This document shows positions 1 to 10,600 of a DNA stretch of 64,000 nt, one piece after another; the first letter of the stretch is position 1, and every line of letters begins with the position of its first letter. The notes below the pieces were generated by a model, which made no database searches, was not told the origin of the DNA, and saw only the letters and a program-made list of their open reading frames with translations. The stretch spans positions 1 through 64,000 of the forward strand of contig NZ_NMUL01000008.1 in the NCBI RefSeq assembly GCF_002234595.1, given 5' to 3'. A program made the translations under genes and the position numbers. The DNA comes from Amycolatopsis vastitatis (GTDB taxonomy: Bacteria > Actinomycetota > Actinomycetes > Mycobacteriales > Pseudonocardiaceae).

Positions 1-3000
1 CCCGCTTGATCGAGTCGATGCTCAAATCGGCTTCCAGATCGAGATCCGCCTCGATCATCTCCACCGGATACCCCGTCCGCTCCCCGATCACCGCGACCAC
101 CGTCTCCAGCACCGAGCGCCCCAATGTGGCGTTCGGTGCGTTGGACGCACCGAACGCCACATTGGGTGCGTCAGACGCAACCAACGCCACATTGGGGCGC
201 TCGAGAACCGGTACCGTAAGCGGCGCGGAAACCGGCAAGGGCGCGTCGGTGCCGAAGAAGCCGAGGAGCACGTCCCGCTGGGCCGCGATCATCTCGCGGC
301 TCGTGCGCAGAAAGTCCGCCACCATCGCCTCCGACGTCGCCGCAGGCTGAGAAACCGTGCCGGGCGAGACCCGTTCGGCCGGGCGCAACGCGCCGGCCGG
401 GACGGTGCCGTCCGCGGCGCGGAGCAGGTGACCGTCGACCGTCCACCCGGGACGCTTCGGCCGCGGGGCCGTCGCCGCGTCGACCGCGTCGCGTCCGCGG
501 AAAAGCCAGCCGGTCTCGACGGGGACCCCGGAGACCGCCAGCTGCGCGAGCGCGCCGAGGAAGCCCGGCAGGCCACGGCGGCCCCGCTGCTCGAACCCGA
601 CCGTGCGGTGCGGCCGGTCGCCGAGGATGGCGGCGACCTGCCTGGCCAGCACGGCTCCGGGGCCCGCCTCGACGAACACCCGCGCCCCGGCCGCGTACAT
701 CGCCTCGACCTGTTCGACGAACCGGACGGGTGAACCCACTTGCGCGGCCAGTTCGGCGCGGATCTCGTCGGGGTCCGCCGGGTAGGGCGCCGCGGTCCGG
801 TTGCCGTACACCGGGACGGCGGGCCGGACGACGCCGATCGCGCCGAGGGCGCGGCCGAGCGCCTCCCCCGCGGGGGCGACCAGGGGGCTGTGGAAGCCGC
901 AGGCGACCGAAATCCGTTTCGCGCCGAGCCCGGCGTCGCGCAGCTGGACGACGGCCGCTTCGACGTCGGCGGTCGGCCCCGAGATCACCGTCTGCCGGGG
1001 CGAGTTGTGGTTCGCGAGGACGACCGCGCCGAGCCCGGCGTCGGCGAGCACCTTGCCGGTCTCCGCCGCGGACGCGGCGACCGCGGCCATCGCGCCCGGG
1101 TCGGACGGCGGCACCGCCTCGAGGATCGCCCCGGCCCGGACGTGGCTGGCGTGCAGCAGCGCTTCGGGCGTGAGGGCGCCCGCCGCGGCCAGCGCCGTCA
1201 GTTCGCCGTAGCTGTGCCCGCCCACCATCGCGGGCCGCACGCCGGCGCGGGTCAGCAGCCGGAACGCGGCCAGTCCGGTGAGGCCGAGCGCGGGCTGGGC
1301 GACGCGGGTGTCCGTGACGCGCTCGGCGAGCGCCTGCCGCGCTCGTTCGCCGAACACCGCGGGTGAGAACACGGCTTCGGCCGTGGCCGGGTCCAGGCGC
1401 AGGTACCGCTGCAGCTCGGGGAAGGCGACGAACAGCTCGGCGAACATGCCCGGCCGCTGGCTGCCCTGGCCGGGGAACAGCACCGCGACCGCACCCGGCT
1501 CGTCGTCGCCGGCGCGGTGGACGCCGGGCGCGTCTTCGTCGGCGAGCGCCCGCCGCAAAAGGTCGGCGAGTTCGTCCACAGTGGACGCGACGACGGCGAG
1601 GCGGATCCGCCCGCCGGCCGCTTCGGCCCGCCGGGACGCGCTGAGGGCGAGGTCGCGCAGCCGCCACGGCTGCCGGTCCGCCGGGACTTCCGTGGCCAGC
1701 GCCAGCAGCGCCCGCGCCGCGGCGTCCGTCGTGAAGGTGAACAGCTCGGCGGGCCACTCGTCCGCCGCCTGCGCGGGCGGCACGCCGTCGTGCGCGCCGA
1801 GCACCACGTGGAAGTTGGTCCCGCCGAAGCCGAACGCGCTGACGCCGGCGACCCGGTCGGCCGGCGGTGCGGTCCACGGCTGCGGGGCCGACTGGAACAC
1901 GAACGGGCTGGTTTCGGGGTCCCAGGCCGGGTTCGGCGACGAGACGTGCAGGGTCGGCGGCTTGACGCCGGTGTGCAGCGCCAGCGCGGCCTTGATCAGC
2001 CCGGCCAGGCCGGCGGCGCACTTGGTGTGCCCGATCTGGGACTTCACCGAGCCGATCGTGCACGCGCCCGGCGCGGCGCCGGCCTCGGTGAACACCTTCG
2101 TCAGCGTGGCCAGCTCGGTCCGGTCGCCGACGACGGTGCCGGTGCCGTGCGCCTCGACGAGCCCGACGCGCGCGGGCGAGACACCGGCGTTGCGGTAGGC
2201 GCGGGTCAACGCGGTGTGCTGGCCCTCCGGACGGGGTGCGGTCAGGCCGAGCGCACGGCCGTCCGAAGCCGCCCCGACGCCCTTGATCACGGCGTACACG
2301 CGGTCGCCGTCGCGTTCGGCGTCGGCGAGGCGTTTCAGCGCGACGCAGGCGACACCTTCGCCCAGCGCGATGCCGTCGGCCGCGCTGTCGAACGTCGCCG
2401 AGCGGCCGGTCGGCGAGAGAGCGTGCGCCGAGGCGAACAGGAGGTAGTCGTTGATGCCGTTGTGCAGGTCCGCGCCGCCGCAGAGGACGAGGTCGCTGGT
2501 GCCGGCGGTCAGCTCCTTGCAGGCGACGTCGACGGCGGTCAGCGACGACGCGCACGCGGCGTCGACGGTGTAGTTCGCCCCGCCCAGGTCGAGCCGGTTG
2601 GCGATCCGCCCGGCGATCACGTTGGCGAGCACGCCCGGGAACGAGTCCTCGGTGAGCCGCGGCAGCCGTTCGTCCAGTTCGGACGGCAGTTCGCCCACAT
2701 AGGAGGGCAGCACCGAGCGCAGGGTCATCGCGTTCGACAGGTCGCTGCCCGCCTCGGCGCCGAACACCACCGACGTCCGGGCCCGGTCGAACGCGCGATC
2801 GGCGTACCCCGCGTCGGCCAGCGCGCGGTGCGCGGCCTCCAGGGCCAGCAGCTGCACGGGCTCGATGCTGGCCAGCGAAGACGGCGGGATGCCGTACTTC
2901 AGCGGGTCGAACCCGATCTCCGGCAGGAACCCGCCCCAGCGCGACGGCGTCCGCTCGCCCTGGCCATCCGCGTCGTAGTAGAGGGACGTGTCCCAGCGCT

Positions 3001-5032
3001 GCGGGGGCACCTCGGTGACCGCGTCGGTCCCGGACAGCACGTTCGCCCAGAACGCGGCCAGGTCCGGGGCCTGCGGGAACATGCAGGCCATGCCGACGAT
3101 CGCGATGTCCAGCGGTGCGGGTGCCACCGGTTCCGCCTCGGTGACACCGAATCCGGCGGCCCGCGCGCGCAGGAACGCGTTCGCGCCCTCACCCACCGAG
3201 TGGTGCAGGCCGGCGATCGTGGTGACGGCCGAGCGCAGCACGGCGACCTCGCCCGCCATGAACATGCCTTCGGCGAGCTGCCGGTCTTCGCCGACGTCAC
3301 GCAGTTCGGAGCCGACGCGCTCGATGCCCTTGCTCGCCAGGCGGAGCCGTCCGACGTTCAGCGTCTCCAGCTGTTCCCACGCGTCGCGGCTCGGCACACC
3401 CTGCTCGGCGAGCTCCGCCTTGATCGCCGCGTACTCCTCGGTGAACGGGCTGCGGACGCAGCGGGTGGCGTGGCCCGGCGCGGTTTCCAGGAGCTCGGTC
3501 CGCTCGGCTTCCAGGAGCCGGCGCTGGAACAGCGGGAGCACGGCGCCGGCGTCGACGGCCTCACGGGTGAACAGGTAGGCGGTGCCCATCAGCACCCCGA
3601 CGGCCGCGCCCCGCGCCGCCACCGGCGCGGCGAGGGCGGCCACCATGGCGGCCGAGCGCTCGTCGTGGACACCGCCGGCGAAGAGCACCTGCAGGTCCGC
3701 GGCGGCGTCCGGCGTGGCGGCGAGGAAGTCGGCGAGCACGCCGAGCTGCGCTTCCCACAACGGGAAGCTGGTGCGCGGGCCGACGTGGCCGCCGCATTCC
3801 GAGCCTTCGAAGACGAACTTGCGCGCGCCGGCCTCGAGGAACTGCTTGAGCAGTCCCGGCGAGGGCACGTGGAGGAAGGTCGAGATGCCGGCTTCCTCCA
3901 GGGCGGCGGCCTGGGCCGGGCGGCCGCCCGCGATGATCGCGTGCGTCGGCCGCACCTCGCGGATCACCGCCAGCTGTGCGGCTTTGACGTCGTCGGCGGC
4001 GAACCCGAGGACACCGACGCCCCAAGGTGCGGCACCGACGGCTTCGCGGGTGCGTTCCAGGACATCGCGGGTCTGGTCCGCGCCGGAAAGGGCCAGCGCG
4101 ATGAACGGCAGCGCGCCGCCCGCGGCGACCGCGGTCGCGAACGCGGGCTGGTCGCTGACCCGGGTCATCGGTCCCTGCGCGACCGGCAGCGCCGTGCCGA
4201 ACGCGCGGCTGCCCGCGCTGCCGACGCCCAGCACCGGGGTCTCGGCGCGCAAGGCGTCGCCGATGGCGTCGCGCAGGCCACGCACCGCGGCGGTCACCGT
4301 GCCCCAGCGGTCGCGGAACCGGGTGGCGAGGAAGACGTCCTGCCCGGCTTCGATCGGCGCTCCGCCGGCCGGCCCGCGGCGGGACAGCACGCGGACGCCG
4401 TCGGTGACCACGGTTTCGGAGCCGTCGAGCCCGGTGAGGGCGACGGTCAGCGCCGACGGCAGTTCGGCCTCCGGGAGCAGCGCGAGCTGGGTGTCGACGA
4501 CGACGCCGGCCGCGCCGCCCGCGACCGCCGCCGCGGCGGTGTGCGGCCCGATCCCGCCCGCCGCCCACACCGGGACGTCCAGGGCTTCGTCGGCGAGCAA
4601 GGCTTGGAGCAACACGTACGTGCTGAGTTCACCCGTGCGGCCGCCGCATTCGTGACCGCGCGCGATCAGGCCGTGGGCGCCGCCGGCGACCGCCCGCGCG
4701 GCCGACGCGCGGGAGGTGACCTCGGCCAGCACCCGCCGTCCCGGGAAGTCCCGCGCCGGGCACGGGCAGTCTTCGGTCAGCAGGACGGTGGTCACCGCGT
4801 CGGGGAGTTCCGGGCCGGCCGGGCCCGCGAGCCGGACGCCGAACGCCGGCACACCCCATTCTCCCAGCACCGCGAGCTCTTCCGCGGCCGTGGCACCCCC
4901 GCCGGTCAGGTCGAGCACGCCGAGCCCGCCCCCGCGCGCGGCGGCCGCGACCCCGCGCGCCGACGGCGATCGCAGCGGCGACACGGCGACGACCAGGTCG
5001 GCCGGCACGGAGTCGTCTTTCGAGAGACGCAT
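1..5032 (-). CDS. Type I polyketide / PUFA-like synthase with N-terminal tandem nitronate-monooxygenase-like domains (3' end beyond the window)
   Basis: About 1677 codons are visible; the frame is open to the left edge. The ATG at 5032 follows a GGGAG ribosome site. Residues about 1-240 and 270-560 look like two FMN enoyl-reductase/nitronate-monooxygenase halves; each carries an ECGG-x-x-G motif (near residues 127 and 412). A ketosynthase (about 644-1080) has the Cys of DAACASS (about 828), then VEAHGTGT and the later active-site His. An acyltransferase (about 1185-1490) has GQGSQ and the Ser of GHSYGEL (about 1272). An ACP begins near 1640, and its phosphopantetheine motif DLSIDSIKR lies at the very edge. 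DSIKR-type ACPs and a PfaD-like reductase are features of PUFA-type (Pfa) synthases, so this may make a specialised lipid or polyketide. The product is unknown. Partner genes would lie to the left. Confidence 0.85.
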   Translation of the reverse strand, partial: MRLSKDDSVPADLVVAVSPLRSPSARGVAAAARGGGLGVLDLTGGGATAAEELAVLGEWGVPAFGVRLAGPAGPELPDAVTTVLLTEDCPCPARDFPGRRVLAEVTSRASAARAVAGGAHGLIARGHECGGRTGELSTYVLLQALLADEALDVPVWAAGGIGPHTAAAAVAGGAAGVVVDTQLALLPEAELPSALTVALTGLDGSETVVTDGVRVLSRRGPAGGAPIEAGQDVFLATRFRDRWGTVTAAVRGLRDAIGDALRAETPVLGVGSAGSRAFGTALPVAQGPMTRVSDQPAFATAVAAGGALPFIALALSGADQTRDVLERTREAVGAAPWGVGVLGFAADDVKAAQLAVIREVRPTHAIIAGGRPAQAAALEEAGISTFLHVPSPGLLKQFLEAGARKFVFEGSECGGHVGPRTSFPLWEAQLGVLADFLAATPDAAADLQVLFAGGVHDERSAAMVAALAAPVAARGAAVGVLMGTAYLFTREAVDAGAVLPLFQRRLLEAERTELLETAPGHATRCVRSPFTEEYAAIKAELAEQGVPSRDAWEQLETLNVGRLRLASKGIERVGSELRDVGEDRQLAEGMFMAGEVAVLRSAVTTIAGLHHSVGEGANAFLRARAAGFGVTEAEPVAPAPLDIAIVGMACMFPQAPDLAAFWANVLSGTDAVTEVPPQRWDTSLYYDADGQGERTPSRWGGFLPEIGFDPLKYGIPPSSLASIEPVQLLALEAAHRALADAGYADRAFDRARTSVVFGAEAGSDLSNAMTLRSVLPSYVGELPSELDERLPRLTEDSFPGVLANVIAGRIANRLDLGGANYTVDAACASSLTAVDVACKELTAGTSDLVLCGGADLHNGINDYLLFASAHALSPTGRSATFDSAADGIALGEGVACVALKRLADAERDGDRVYAVIKGVGAASDGRALGLTAPRPEGQHTALTRAYRNAGVSPARVGLVEAHGTGTVVGDRTELATLTKVFTEAGAAPGACTIGSVKSQIGHTKCAAGLAGLIKAALALHTGVKPPTLHVSSPNPAWDPETSPFVFQSAPQPWTAPPADRVAGVSAFGFGGTNFHVVLGAHDGVPPAQAADEWPAELFTFTTDAAARALLALATEVPADRQPWRLRDLALSASRRAEAAGGRIRLAVVASTVDELADLLRRALADEDAPGVHRAGDDEPGAVAVLFPGQGSQRPGMFAELFVAFPELQRYLRLDPATAEAVFSPAVFGERARQALAERVTDTRVAQPALGLTGLAAFRLLTRAGVRPAMVGGHSYGELTALAAAGALTPEALLHASHVRAGAILEAVPPSDPGAMAAVAASAAETGKVLADAGLGAVVLANHNSPRQTVISGPTADVEAAVVQLRDAGLGAKRISVACGFHSPLVAPAGEALGRALGAIGVVRPAVPVYGNRTAAPYPADPDEIRAELAAQVGSPVRFVEQVEAMYAAGARVFVEAGPGAVLARQVAAILGDRPHRTVGFEQRGRRGLPGFLGALAQLAVSGVPVETGWLFRGRDAVDAATAPRPKRPGWTVDGHLLRAADGTVPAGALRPAERVSPGTVSQPAATSEAMVADFLRTSREMIAAQRDVLLGFFGTDAPLPVSAPLTVPVLERPNVALVASDAPNVAFGASNAPNATLGRSVLETVVAVIGERTGYPVEMIEADLDLEADLSIDSIKR
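114..202. repeat. Three-armed palindromic element inside the PKS linker
   Basis: Positions 120-140 and 146-166 form a perfect 21-bp inverted repeat with a 5-base loop. A short TGCGT-CAG-ACGCA hairpin follows at 167-179. A third arm at 183-202 is the exact reverse complement of 114-133 (20 bp). The element is in frame with the PKS and encodes a PNV/PNAT-rich stretch just before the ACP. It resembles the REP-like palindromes scattered in some actinomycete genomes. Confidence 0.8.
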
Positions 5033-5796
5033 GGGAACTCCCGCTACGCACGAAAGGGTGATGGGTAACGGGGAGTACTTAAGCGGATTCCTTCGATGAC
5101 GTCAACAACCCGCCACGATTTCATAGCGGGCGTTCAGAAAATTCGGGACCGACCAGGCCGATGGCGCAAGAATTTAACGCCGCCGTCACGTTCCTCGCGC
5201 CCGAACCCCCGGAGGAGGATTGTCCACACCGGCTTCCGGACCGGTTCCGCGGCCGGTCCGGCGGACGCGCCGACCGGATGGCGCAAACCGTCCCGCCTGG
5301 TGGACGCAGTGCGGTTGCCCGCACCGGACCACTCCGATCGGCGGGTCCGGCGTTTCCGCCCGGCCACCTCGAAGTATCCGGCCGGTAAACCGGGGCCGCC
5401 GGCACTCCGCTTCGGCAAGCGTGAAGCCGGCCCGTTCCCGGGCGGTAAGAGTCATTTTTCCGTCAATTTCACGATGAACCGGAGAACCGGCCGAAGAATT
5501 CGGCAGCCACCGCCGCGCGACGCTTCGGGTCCATTGTGGATTAATCGGAATCCGGGGTTCCCGGTGCTCACGCGAGCACGAAGGGGACGCCGCGGCGGCG
5601 GCCGGGGTCCCGGCCCGGACGCCCGCCGGCATTCGTGCGGCCACCATCGGTACTCCGATCGGCGGCGATGACCGAAATTTTCCGTCGTCCTGTTAACGCT
5701 TTTCCTGAGAAAAAGCTGAAGAGGTTTCGCATACCAGCCAGTAGTGTTAGACGTATCGTCTACACTTCGACGGTCTGTCCAGCAGCGGAGGTGGTC
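5033..5796. other. Divergent intergenic region, no gene recognised
   Basis: These 764 bases separate the PKS from the PLP-enzyme gene. Short open frames exist on both strands but none has a recognisable motif, a good ribosome site or convincing codon bias. The right half is visibly less GC-rich, as expected for promoters. Apart from the palindrome at 5744-5765 I see no defined element. Confidence 0.5.
5744..5765. promoter_or_regulatory. Palindromic operator candidate upstream of the PLP-enzyme operon
   Basis: TAGACG-TAT-CGTCTA (5748-5762) is a perfect 6+3+6 palindrome. Its flanks GTGT and CAC extend the symmetry. It lies 30-50 bases before the GTG start at 5797, where a repressor or activator site would be expected. 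Which regulator binds is unknown; the product of 6903-7520 is the nearest candidate. Confidence 0.5.
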
Positions 5797-6906
5797 GTGG
5801 AGTACTGGTACACCGACGAGCGCTCGGGAGCGCGGTACCCCGGCGACCCGCGGCGCTGGCGCGGTGACGACGGCGCGCCGCTGACGGTGCCCCCGCTGGC
5901 CGGCCTCGCGCCCGGCGACGTCGACGCAGGCGTCCGCTCGCTGTGGCGGTACCGGGCGGCCCTGCCCGGCGACCTCCGCCCGGTCTCGCTGGGTGAAGGC
6001 TGCACTCCCCTGGTCCCGCGGGCTTGGGACGGCGACGAGATCGGGTTCAAGCTCGAGTGGTTCAGCCCCACCGGCAGCTTCAAGGACCGCGGCTCCAGCG
6101 TCATGATCTCCGCGCTGGCCGGCGCCGGGGTGCGGGAGCTGCTCGAAGACAGCTCCGGCAACGGCGGCTCGTCGGTGGCGGCCTACAGCGCCGCGGCCGG
6201 GATCGCGGCGACCGTCCTCGCCCCCGAGGGGACCTCGCCCGCGAAGGTGCTGCAGACGCGCGCGTACGGCGCGGCCGTGGAACTGGTGCCCGGCACGCGC
6301 GACGACACCGCCGCCGAAGCCGTCCGCCGCTCGGCCCGCACGACCTACGCGAGCCACAACTGGCACCCGTTCTTCCTGCAGGGCACCAAGACCCTCGCCT
6401 ACGAGCTGTGGGAAGACCTCGGCTTCCGCGCGCCGGACGCCGTCGTCACCGTCGCCGGCGCGGGCAGCATCGTGCTGGGCTGCGACCTCGGGTTCGGCGA
6501 GCTGCTGGCCGCGGGGTCGATCGCGAAGCGCCCGAGGCTGCTGGTCGCCCAGCCGCGGAACTGCTCACCCCTCGACGCGGCCTTCCACGGCCGGCAGCCA
6601 CCGCCGTTCGCCCCGACCGTCGCCGAGGGGACCGCGATCCGGCGGCCGGTGCGGCTCCCGGAGGTCGTCGCGGCGATCCGGCGGTCGGGGGGCGACACCG
6701 CCGCGATCACCGAGGACGCCATCGCCGCGGCCGCCCGCCGTCTCGCGTCCCTCGGTCTCTACGCCGAGCCGACCAGCGCGACCGCCGCCGCGGCCATCGA
6801 CGTCTTCCGCGCCCGCGGCGCGATCCGGCCCGGCGAAACCACCGTCGTCGTGCTCACCGGCTCGGGCCTGAAGGCGGCGGACAAGCTGCGGGAGCTGATC
6901 GGATGA
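5797..6906 (+). CDS. PLP-dependent threonine-synthase-like enzyme
   Basis: The 369-residue protein is a fold-type II PLP enzyme. The Schiff-base lysine is K96 in GSFKDRGSS, and the phosphate-binding glycine-rich loop is SSGNGGSS. It is closest in appearance to threonine synthase and related beta-eliminating enzymes; the real substrate cannot be told. I chose GTG at 5797 because GGAGG stands five bases upstream; an in-frame start further upstream would add residues unlike this family. The stop overlaps the next start (ATGA), so translation is probably coupled to the regulator gene. A threonine biosynthesis role is less likely, since no thr genes are nearby. Confidence 0.8.
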   Translation: MEYWYTDERSGARYPGDPRRWRGDDGAPLTVPPLAGLAPGDVDAGVRSLWRYRAALPGDLRPVSLGEGCTPLVPRAWDGDEIGFKLEWFSPTGSFKDRGSSVMISALAGAGVRELLEDSSGNGGSSVAAYSAAAGIAATVLAPEGTSPAKVLQTRAYGAAVELVPGTRDDTAAEAVRRSARTTYASHNWHPFFLQGTKTLAYELWEDLGFRAPDAVVTVAGAGSIVLGCDLGFGELLAAGSIAKRPRLLVAQPRNCSPLDAAFHGRQPPPFAPTVAEGTAIRRPVRLPEVVAAIRRSGGDTAAITEDAIAAAARRLASLGLYAEPTSATAAAAIDVFRARGAIRPGETTVVVLTGSGLKAADKLRELIG

Positions 6907-7520
6907 CCGAGGACGAGCTGCTGCTGCGCGAGGCGGAGAAGATCGCCCACGCCGTCGGCCGGATGTTCCCGGGCCTGTGCGAGGTCGTCCTGCACGACCT
7001 GCGCGACCCGGCGCAAGCCGTGCGCGCGATCGAAGGCGGCCTGTCCGGGCGCGCCGTCGGCGACCCCGCGACCGAGCTGGGCCTGGCCCGGATCGCCGAC
7101 CCGGAGTTCCCGGACGTGCTCCAGAACTACCCGAACCGCTTCCCGGACGGGCGGCCCGCGAAGAGCACGTCGATCGGCATCCGCAACTCGGGCGGCGAGT
7201 ACGTCGCGGCGCTGTGCCTCAACCTCGACGTCTCCCTGCTCGGCTCGGCGGCCCGTGCCCTGACCCGCCTGTCCCGCACCGACGAGCCCGCGCCGCTCAC
7301 CGAATCCCTGCGCGCCCGCACCGGCGACGAGCTGCGCGCACTGGTCGAGGACTACGCGACGGAGCGTGGCCACACCCCGCACAGCCTGCCGGCAGCCGCG
7401 AAGAAGGAACTCGTCCGGTCACTGAAGGCGCGCGGCTTCCTGGAGCTGAAGAACGCGGTGCCGTCGCTGACCGAGCTGCTCGGGATCTCCCGCGCCAGCG
7501 TCTACAACTACCTGCGCTGA
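6903..7520 (+). CDS. YheO/DauR-type PAS-like helix-turn-helix regulator
   Basis: The 205-residue protein has an N-terminal YheO-type PAS-like sensory region (about residues 10-125) and a C-terminal helix-turn-helix ending in LGISRASVYNYLR. Members of this family sense small metabolites, D-amino acids in the case of DauR. The four-base overlap with the PLP-enzyme gene suggests it controls that enzyme in response to an amino-acid-like ligand, possibly through the palindrome at 5744-5765. That link is inference. Confidence 0.8.
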   Translation: MTEDELLLREAEKIAHAVGRMFPGLCEVVLHDLRDPAQAVRAIEGGLSGRAVGDPATELGLARIADPEFPDVLQNYPNRFPDGRPAKSTSIGIRNSGGEYVAALCLNLDVSLLGSAARALTRLSRTDEPAPLTESLRARTGDELRALVEDYATERGHTPHSLPAAAKKELVRSLKARGFLELKNAVPSLTELLGISRASVYNYLR

Positions 7521-7537
7521 CCGCGCCCCTCTGACGA

Positions 7538-7558
7538 GGGTCACCCGGTCGGTGACCC
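7538..7558. terminator. Short hairpin after the YheO-type gene
   Basis: GGGTCACC (7538-7545) and GGTGACCC (7551-7558) pair perfectly around a five-base loop, 17 bases after the stop codon. No T-run follows. It could be a weak terminator or a protein-binding site ahead of the helicase gene. Confidence 0.45.
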
Positions 7559-7611
7559 GGTGTGACCACCTGGCGTACAGTGACCCCCGCCACAGACGTG
7601 AGGGGGAACTC

Positions 7612-10600
7612 GTGCAGCGGGACGACCGTGCGCGCACGGTGGGTTTCTGGCGGGCCGTCGAAATGCTCAGCCCGTCGACGGTGCCGAAGACCGATCGGGG
7701 CGGTCCCGAAGCGGACCAGCGGGTGTTCGACCTCGGGCCGGACGACCGCACGCCGTGGGACTCCGGCCACCCGCTCACCGCGGACCCGCTGCCGTCCCAC
7801 CTGGCCTGGCAGTTCACCGTTTACGGCGGGCTGTACGAGCTCTCGTCGATCCGGACCGCCCTCGTCCGGGCATTCGGCGACGACGGCAAGCCTCCCGAGG
7901 CGGGCAAGAACGGGCTCGCCGCCGTGTTCGCGCTGACCGTCGACGCCGACGGCTTCGTCGTCGAAAACTCCGGGACGCTGTCGACCTGCGCCTGGGCGCT
8001 CGGCCGCCTCGGCGACCACGGTCCCGGTTCGGCGGACTGGCTCGACGGCTTCGAAGACGAGGCACAGGCCTTCGCCTCCGGTCTCGACCAGCTGGCGCCG
8101 CCGACGCCCGAACGCGACCGTCCCACGGCGTTCCGCAAGGCGGCGCGCGCGGTCGGCGAGCAAGCGAAGGCGGCGGCGATCGACGCGGCGGGCGCGGGCG
8201 CCAAGGCGACCGGGGCCGCGGTCACGACCGCCGCGGCGACCGCCATCGGCTCCCTCGCCGGGCCGGTCGCCGGCGGCATCGCCGGTGCCGTCGCCGGCAC
8301 TTTCGCCGAGAAGCTGCTGACGCCTCGGCCGAAGGGAGCCACGGCGGCCGCCCCGGGTGCTGCCGGGCCCCGCACTCCGCGATTCCTCATCACGGCCGGG
8401 GCGCTCCACGAGTTCACCGCCGAACTGGCCGCGGCGCTCGGTGTCACCGACGTGCTGGACCCGCGGGGAATCCGGATCCAGTGCACGAAGATCCGGGTCA
8501 AGACTGCCGCCGAGGCGGCCGAACAGACCTTCCTGAACAGCTTCATCGCCGACGACCTCGCCACGGTCGAGCGCGCCGTCCGGCGCGGCGACCTCGGCAC
8601 CGGTCTCGCGAGCTACCTCGACGGCGCCCCGGCCGGCCGGATCGACGTGCGAGATCAGCCGCGAGCCGTCGTCGACGGCGTCGACCCCGCCGCGCTGCCG
8701 CGCGGGCGCTGGCCGGGCGCGGTCACCAGACCGCTCGTGCTCAGCCAGCAGTTCGCGGTCGACCGGATCATGGCCGATGTCGGCACGGGCGCCGGTGTGT
8801 TCGCCGTCAACGGGCCGCCCGGTACCGGGAAGACGACGCTTCTCCGCGACGTCATCGCCGCCGTGCTCGTCGGCCGGGCGCGGACGCTGGCCGGCTTGCC
8901 CACGCCCGCCGACGCGTTCACCGGTCAAAGCACGCGAGTCAAGATCACCGAGACGTACTCGGTCTCGGTCCGCGGCCTCGACCCGGCGGTGACCGGCGCG
9001 GAGATTCTCGTCGCCACCGCGGGGAACACCGCGGCCGCCAACGTCACCGCCGAAATCCCCGGCATCGGCGCGGTGGCCGGCGCGGAAGCCGAGGCAACCG
9101 CGGCCGGCTACTTCACCGACCTCGCCTCCCACGTGCTCGGCGGACCGGCATGGGGGCTGCTCGCCGCCACGCTGGGCAACCGGAACAACTGCGGAGTCTT
9201 CGCCAAGCGGTTCTGGTGGGGTGACGAAGCCGGCGGCGCGCGATCGGCGGCGGACGGCGGGACCCCCGCACCGGCCGTTCTCGGCATGCAGCAGCTCCTC
9301 CGCCGTGCCCGCGAGGAACCCGATACAGCCGACAGCTGGCCGGAAGCGGTGAAACGGTTCCACGACGCGGAGGCCGTCGTCGCCCGGCTGGCGGCCGAAC
9401 GCGGTCAAGCGGCCCGCGCGCTCCGGGACCGTCCGGGACTCGAAACGAGTCTCCAGGCGGCGGACCATTCCCTCGCCCAGCTCGGGCACCAGGAATCCGT
9501 CGTGCGGCAGCGGATCGCGGAGACCCAGCGCGGCCAGGCCGCTGCCTCGGCTGCCCTCGACCGCGCCGCGGCGGCGCACCGCGACCACCGCGGCGACAAG
9601 CCCGGCTTCTGGGTGTCCCTGTCGACGCTGTTCCGCGCCGGCCGGGAGTGGGAAGCCGAGCACCGCCGGCTCAAGGGACTTCGCGACCAGGCCGAGCAGG
9701 TCCTGGGAGAGTGGACAGCGGCCCTCGCCCGCCTCACCGCGGAAAGCTCGGACTTGGTGCGCCGGCTGCGGGAACAGACCGCTGAGCGCGCCCGTGTCGC
9801 CGCGGCACTCGGCACCGCGACGACGGTCATCGCCGACGCCCGGAACCGGTGGCCGCGGTGTCTGCCCGAACCACCGGAGCCCGGCGGGGACCAGGACGCC
9901 TTCCAGCTGTGCACCCCCTGGGCCGACCCGGAGTTCACGGCCGCCCGGAACCAGCTCACCCTCGAAGCGCTCCGGCTCCACAAGGCATTCGTCCTCGGGG
10001 CCGGCGCTCCCGTCCGGGACAACCTGAGGGCCGCGGCCGAGCTGCTCAGCGGAAACCCCGCCGTCACCGACGGTGCCCTGCTCGCCATCTGGCAGACGCT
10101 CTTCCTGGTCGTGCCGGTGATCTCCACGACCTTCGCGTCCCTGCCGAGGCTTTTCGGGCGGCTGGGCCGCGAAGCACTGGGCTGGCTGTTCGTCGACGAG
10201 GCGGGCCAAGCCACGCCGCAGCAGGCGGCCGGAGGGATCTGGCGGACCCGGCGGGCGGTGCTCGTGGGCGATCCGCAGCAGCTGGAACCGATCGTCACCT
10301 TGCCCACGACGGCGCAGCACGCCCTGCTGAAGCAGTACCGGGTCACCGAGGACTGGCTCCCGGACACCACGTCGGCCCAGCGCGCCGCGGACCGGCTCAA
10401 CCGGTACGGCACGTCCCTGCCCGACCCGGTCGAAGACGGCTCGACCTGGGTCGGTGCCCCGCTCCGGGTCCACCGCCGCTGTGACCGCCCGGTGTTCGAC
10501 ATCTCCAACCGGATCGCGTACGGCGGCACGCTGATGGTCTACGGCACCGCATCGCGGGAGCCGTACCCCGGCCGCGACCGGTGGATCGACGTCCCCTCGG

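Noticed and set aside
1517..5068. Long open frame on the plus strand across the PKS
   Set aside because: It is antisense to a clear PKS with catalytic motifs and is highly Arg/Gly/Ala-rich, as expected from GC-rich complementary frames.
5161..5671. Several short frames in the PKS-PLP enzyme gap
   Set aside because: None has a recognisable domain, and they overlap each other in different frames.
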